Positions 62,146 to 64,000 of a stretch of 64,000 nt of DNA are shown one piece after another. The stretch comes from Mariniblastus sp964414815 (GTDB taxonomy: Bacteria; Planctomycetota; Planctomycetia; Pirellulales; Pirellulaceae): positions 62,001-126,000 of the forward strand of contig CAYPXY010000007.1 of assembly GCA_964414815.1 (NCBI GenBank), written 5' to 3'. The number at the start of each line of letters is the position of its first letter. The first letter of the stretch is position 1. The notes under the pieces were generated by a model, which did not search any database, was not told where the DNA came from, and was given only the letters and a program-made list of their open reading frames with translations. A program made the translations under genes and the position numbers.

Positions 62146-62916
62146 GTGAGACGTATTCTTGTCGCGGGCAACTGGAAAATGAATTTGAACCGTCAGGGCG
62201 CGGTGGCGCTGGCGCAAGCGATCTGTGGCGGCCAGTATCCGTTGACGTCGGACGTCGATCTGCTGGTCTGTCCTCCTTCGGTTTACCTCGACGCTGTTCG
62301 ATCTGCTTTGGAGGGCACATCCGTCTCGCTCGGTGCTCAGGACGTTTATTTTGAGCCGGACGGAGCGTTTACCGGTGAGATCAGTACGTCGATGCTGTCG
62401 GATCTGGGATGCTGCATGGTGATTCTCGGTCACAGCGAGCGGCGGCATGTGATGGGGGAATCGGATGCATTGATCAATAAAAAGGTGGTCGCCGCCTTAG
62501 CGGCCCGTTTGACGCCCATTCTGTGCGTCGGAGAGACGCTCGAGGAGCGGGAGTCGGACCGAACGGCGGATGTCGTCGAATCCCAGATTTCCGGCTCTTT
62601 GGCGGGGTTAACCGCCGAGGAAATAGGGGAAATAGTGATCGCCTACGAGCCTGTTTGGGCAATTGGCACGGGAAAAACCGCTTCTCCAGAGCAAGCTCAG
62701 GAAGTTCATGCCGATCTACGCAAACTTCTTGCAAAACGCTACAATCAAGCGGTTGCTGACCAGGTGCAGATTCTCTACGGAGGAAGCGTCAAACCGGACA
62801 ATGCCGGTGATTTGCTTTCCCAGCCCGATATTGATGGCGCCTTGGTCGGCGGTGCGTCTCTAAAAGCTGACAGTTTTTTAGCCATTGCCAACGCGGCGAA
62901 TGTCGGCGCCCCTTAG
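62146..62916 (+). CDS. tpiA: Triosephosphate isomerase
   Basis: 256 residues from a GTG at 62146, with a GGAGATATTC ribosome binding site 5 bp before. It interconverts dihydroxyacetone phosphate and glyceraldehyde 3-phosphate in glycolysis. Catalytic residues: Lys11 in GNWKMN, His in LGHSERR and Glu in YEPVWAIGTG. The phosphate loop GGSVKPDN and the C-terminal LVGGASLKADSF are usual. The stop codon TAG falls in the first terminal repeat of the nested element that follows. Confidence 0.97.
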   Translation: MRRILVAGNWKMNLNRQGAVALAQAICGGQYPLTSDVDLLVCPPSVYLDAVRSALEGTSVSLGAQDVYFEPDGAFTGEISTSMLSDLGCCMVILGHSERRHVMGESDALINKKVVAALAARLTPILCVGETLEERESDRTADVVESQISGSLAGLTAEEIGEIVIAYEPVWAIGTGKTASPEQAQEVHADLRKLLAKRYNQAVADQVQILYGGSVKPDNAGDLLSQPDIDGALVGGASLKADSFLAIANAANVGAP

Positions 62917-63056
62917 GAGTTGTCCCGAAATAATTATCAAGGTCTATCATAACCCGAAGCGTAAGCGAGGGACGGCATCACCAGGCCCGAGTGGTCCCTC
63001 GCTTACGCTTCGGGTTATGATGAAATGCGGATGTTATTTCAGGACAATTCCTTAGG
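62911..63056. mobile_element. Nested palindromic element between tpiA and secG
   Basis: Outer inverted ends: CCTTAGGAGTTGTCCCGAAA at the left, and TTTCAGGACAATTCCTTAGG at the right. Inside is the GCGTAAGCGAGGGAC palindrome at 62949-63020, shared with 55141-55200. The outer element seems to have received the inner one. The tpiA stop codon lies in the left end. Confidence 0.85.
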
Positions 63057-63153
63057 ACCTTCGAAGTACGAGTGTCACCTTTCGCGGAGCGAAAGGCGGC
63101 ACCTGCAGATCGAGTGATCGATAACCCTTACAGATATTAGATAGATCTATCCA

Positions 63154-63771
63154 ATGACTTTTTTTATTGCAACGAACCTTCACTTATCGAGTCAATTATT
63201 GATCGGTGCGATCGATATCGGGCTGTTGTTTATGCAGCTTTTGTTGTTCTCCGTCTCGATCTTTTTAATCCTGCTGGTGCTGGTTCAGCGCGGCAAAGGC
63301 GGCGGACTGACCGGCGCCTTGGGCGGGATGGGTGGCCAAAGTGCATTTGGCTCTCGCGCAGGTGATGCGTTTACGAAAATTACGGTGGTGACCGCGGTCA
63401 TCTGGATCACGTTGTGTATGATCACGATTGCTCGATTCAATCCGCCGCCACGCCCCACAGTGATCGCTCCCGATGCCGAATTGCAAAGCGAAGACGGTGC
63501 TGGCGGGCTGATCGAGGAAGCGGGTGAGTTCGGAGGCGCGGCCGAGGGGGCCAGCGAGACGAGTGATAATCTGCCTGTCAGCGATGCTGCTCCTGGCAAT
63601 GGAAGCGACCCTGCGACCACAGAATCCGGAACTGGAACATCCGAAAATCCAGCAACAGAACCGGGCAATGGTGCAGGTCAGGACGGCAATGTCGACGGAG
63701 CCAATTCCGGATCGGGTGATGGATCCTCTTCGGATGGATCTTTGTCAAATGGATCAGCGGCTCAAGAATAG
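63154..63771 (+). CDS. secG: SecG-like preprotein translocase subunit with long tail
   Basis: 205 residues, about twice the usual length. Two membrane helices (about 27-49 and 72-93) flank the SecG signature RGKGGGLTGALGGMGGQSAFGSRAGDAF. The last ~105 residues are a Gly/Ser/Asn/Asp/Glu-rich tail with no hydrophobic part. SecG helps SecYEG move proteins across the membrane; the extra tail would face outside or inside depending on topology and its function is unknown. ATG at 63154. Confidence 0.93.
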   Translation: MTFFIATNLHLSSQLLIGAIDIGLLFMQLLLFSVSIFLILLVLVQRGKGGGLTGALGGMGGQSAFGSRAGDAFTKITVVTAVIWITLCMITIARFNPPPRPTVIAPDAELQSEDGAGGLIEEAGEFGGAAEGASETSDNLPVSDAAPGNGSDPATTESGTGTSENPATEPGNGAGQDGNVDGANSGSGDGSSSDGSLSNGSAAQE

Positions 63772-63807
63772 AAAATCAGCCGCTTACTTTGTTTGGGGAG
63801 AACTTCC

Positions 63808-64000
63808 TTGCTAAAAAGCATGACGGGGCACGGGCAGGCACTGGTGCAGTCGGAGGCTGCGCGGGTGCTGGTCGAAGTCAAATCGGTCAACAATCGATTT
63901 CTCAAAACGCATGTCTACTCGGAACTGGACGCCAATCGGCAGGCCCAGATTGAATCGCTGATCAAGCAACACGTGGATCGAGGCAGCATTACGCTGAAAG
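63808..64000 (+). CDS. YicC family protein, N-terminal part (runs off the window)
   Basis: 64 residues are visible from a TTG at 63808 (an ATG at 63820 is also possible). The TTG is preferred because the resulting MLKSMTGHGQ start matches the xxxSMTGxG start of YicC, and a GGGGAG ribosome binding site lies 7 bp before it. VEVKSVNNRFLK and the later HVDRGSITLK match the family. YicC proteins are RNA endonucleases related to RNA turnover. The 3' part is outside the window. Confidence 0.85.
   Translation, partial: MLKSMTGHGQALVQSEAARVLVEVKSVNNRFLKTHVYSELDANRQAQIESLIKQHVDRGSITLK

Noticed and set aside
1..64000. CRISPR array
   Set aside because: All tandem repeats seen have 6-12 bp units without spacers; none is of direct repeat-spacer form.

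Overview
The window reads as chromosomal DNA of a planctomycete, most likely of the Pirellulales/Pirellulaceae. The evidence is a giant secreted PVC-type dehydrogenase fused to a CxxCH haem domain, a DUF1559 prepilin-like protein, a PEP-CTERM protein, an SHD1-domain protein, DUF11 and DUF4347 proteins, an ECF-type sigma factor and several inactive-looking enzyme homologues. Genes lie on both strands in short runs, and the intergenic spaces are unusually rich in repeats. No tRNA, rRNA or CRISPR array was recognised. This assignment is inference from gene content, not from a marker gene.

Layout. 1-1736 holds a TadE/TadG/TadE pilus-assembly cluster (minus strand). 1950-9312 has a small membrane protein, a MazG-like pyrophosphohydrolase, the PVC dehydrogenase, a sigma factor, a membrane protein and a secreted methyltransferase. 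9463-18111 carries fatty-acid beta-oxidation (FadJ-like), a DUF6580 protein, DUF2200 with thyA, a glycosyltransferase, a serine-protease-like protein that lacks its serine, and nth. 18225-22185 holds three tandem secreted cyclophilins, followed by rsmD and a lipoprotein. 24465-26553 is a cobalamin riboswitch followed by a translationally overlapping pair: a DUF4465/PEP-CTERM protein and a DUF1559 protein. 26744-42625 is mostly housekeeping (pyrD, putA, alcohol dehydrogenase, TrmH-like, hemW, RNase Z-like, lysA, DegT aminotransferase), plus an Rpn/YhgA-like nuclease and a membrane-anchored pseudokinase. 43115-47084 is an accessory island with a broken transposase, a putative immunity gene, the C-terminal part of an RHS toxin and an RHS fragment, partitioned by three direct repeats. 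47217-53246 has trpG/pabA, moeA, yacG, small membrane proteins and a fliL-small protein-fliA flagellar run. 53547-64000 has DUF4347, DUF11 and SHD1 proteins, ndh, tpiA, secG and the start of a yicC-like gene.

Most interesting signals. (1) A cobalamin riboswitch drives an exported DUF4465 protein plus a pseudopilin-like partner, with no known B12 gene nearby; this suggests a planctomycete B12 capture or storage module. (2) At least five families of small palindromic or terminal-inverted-repeat elements recur: a ~105-bp family (5 copies), a ~254-bp family (2 full and 2 half copies, with apparent compensatory stem changes), a 115-bp family (2 copies, one bracketed by a perfect 18-bp direct repeat), a 170-bp element and a nested element after tpiA. 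(3) Heptanucleotide tandem repeats sit directly against start and stop codons of several genes. (4) An RHS toxin/immunity segment lies between direct repeats that could allow cassette exchange.
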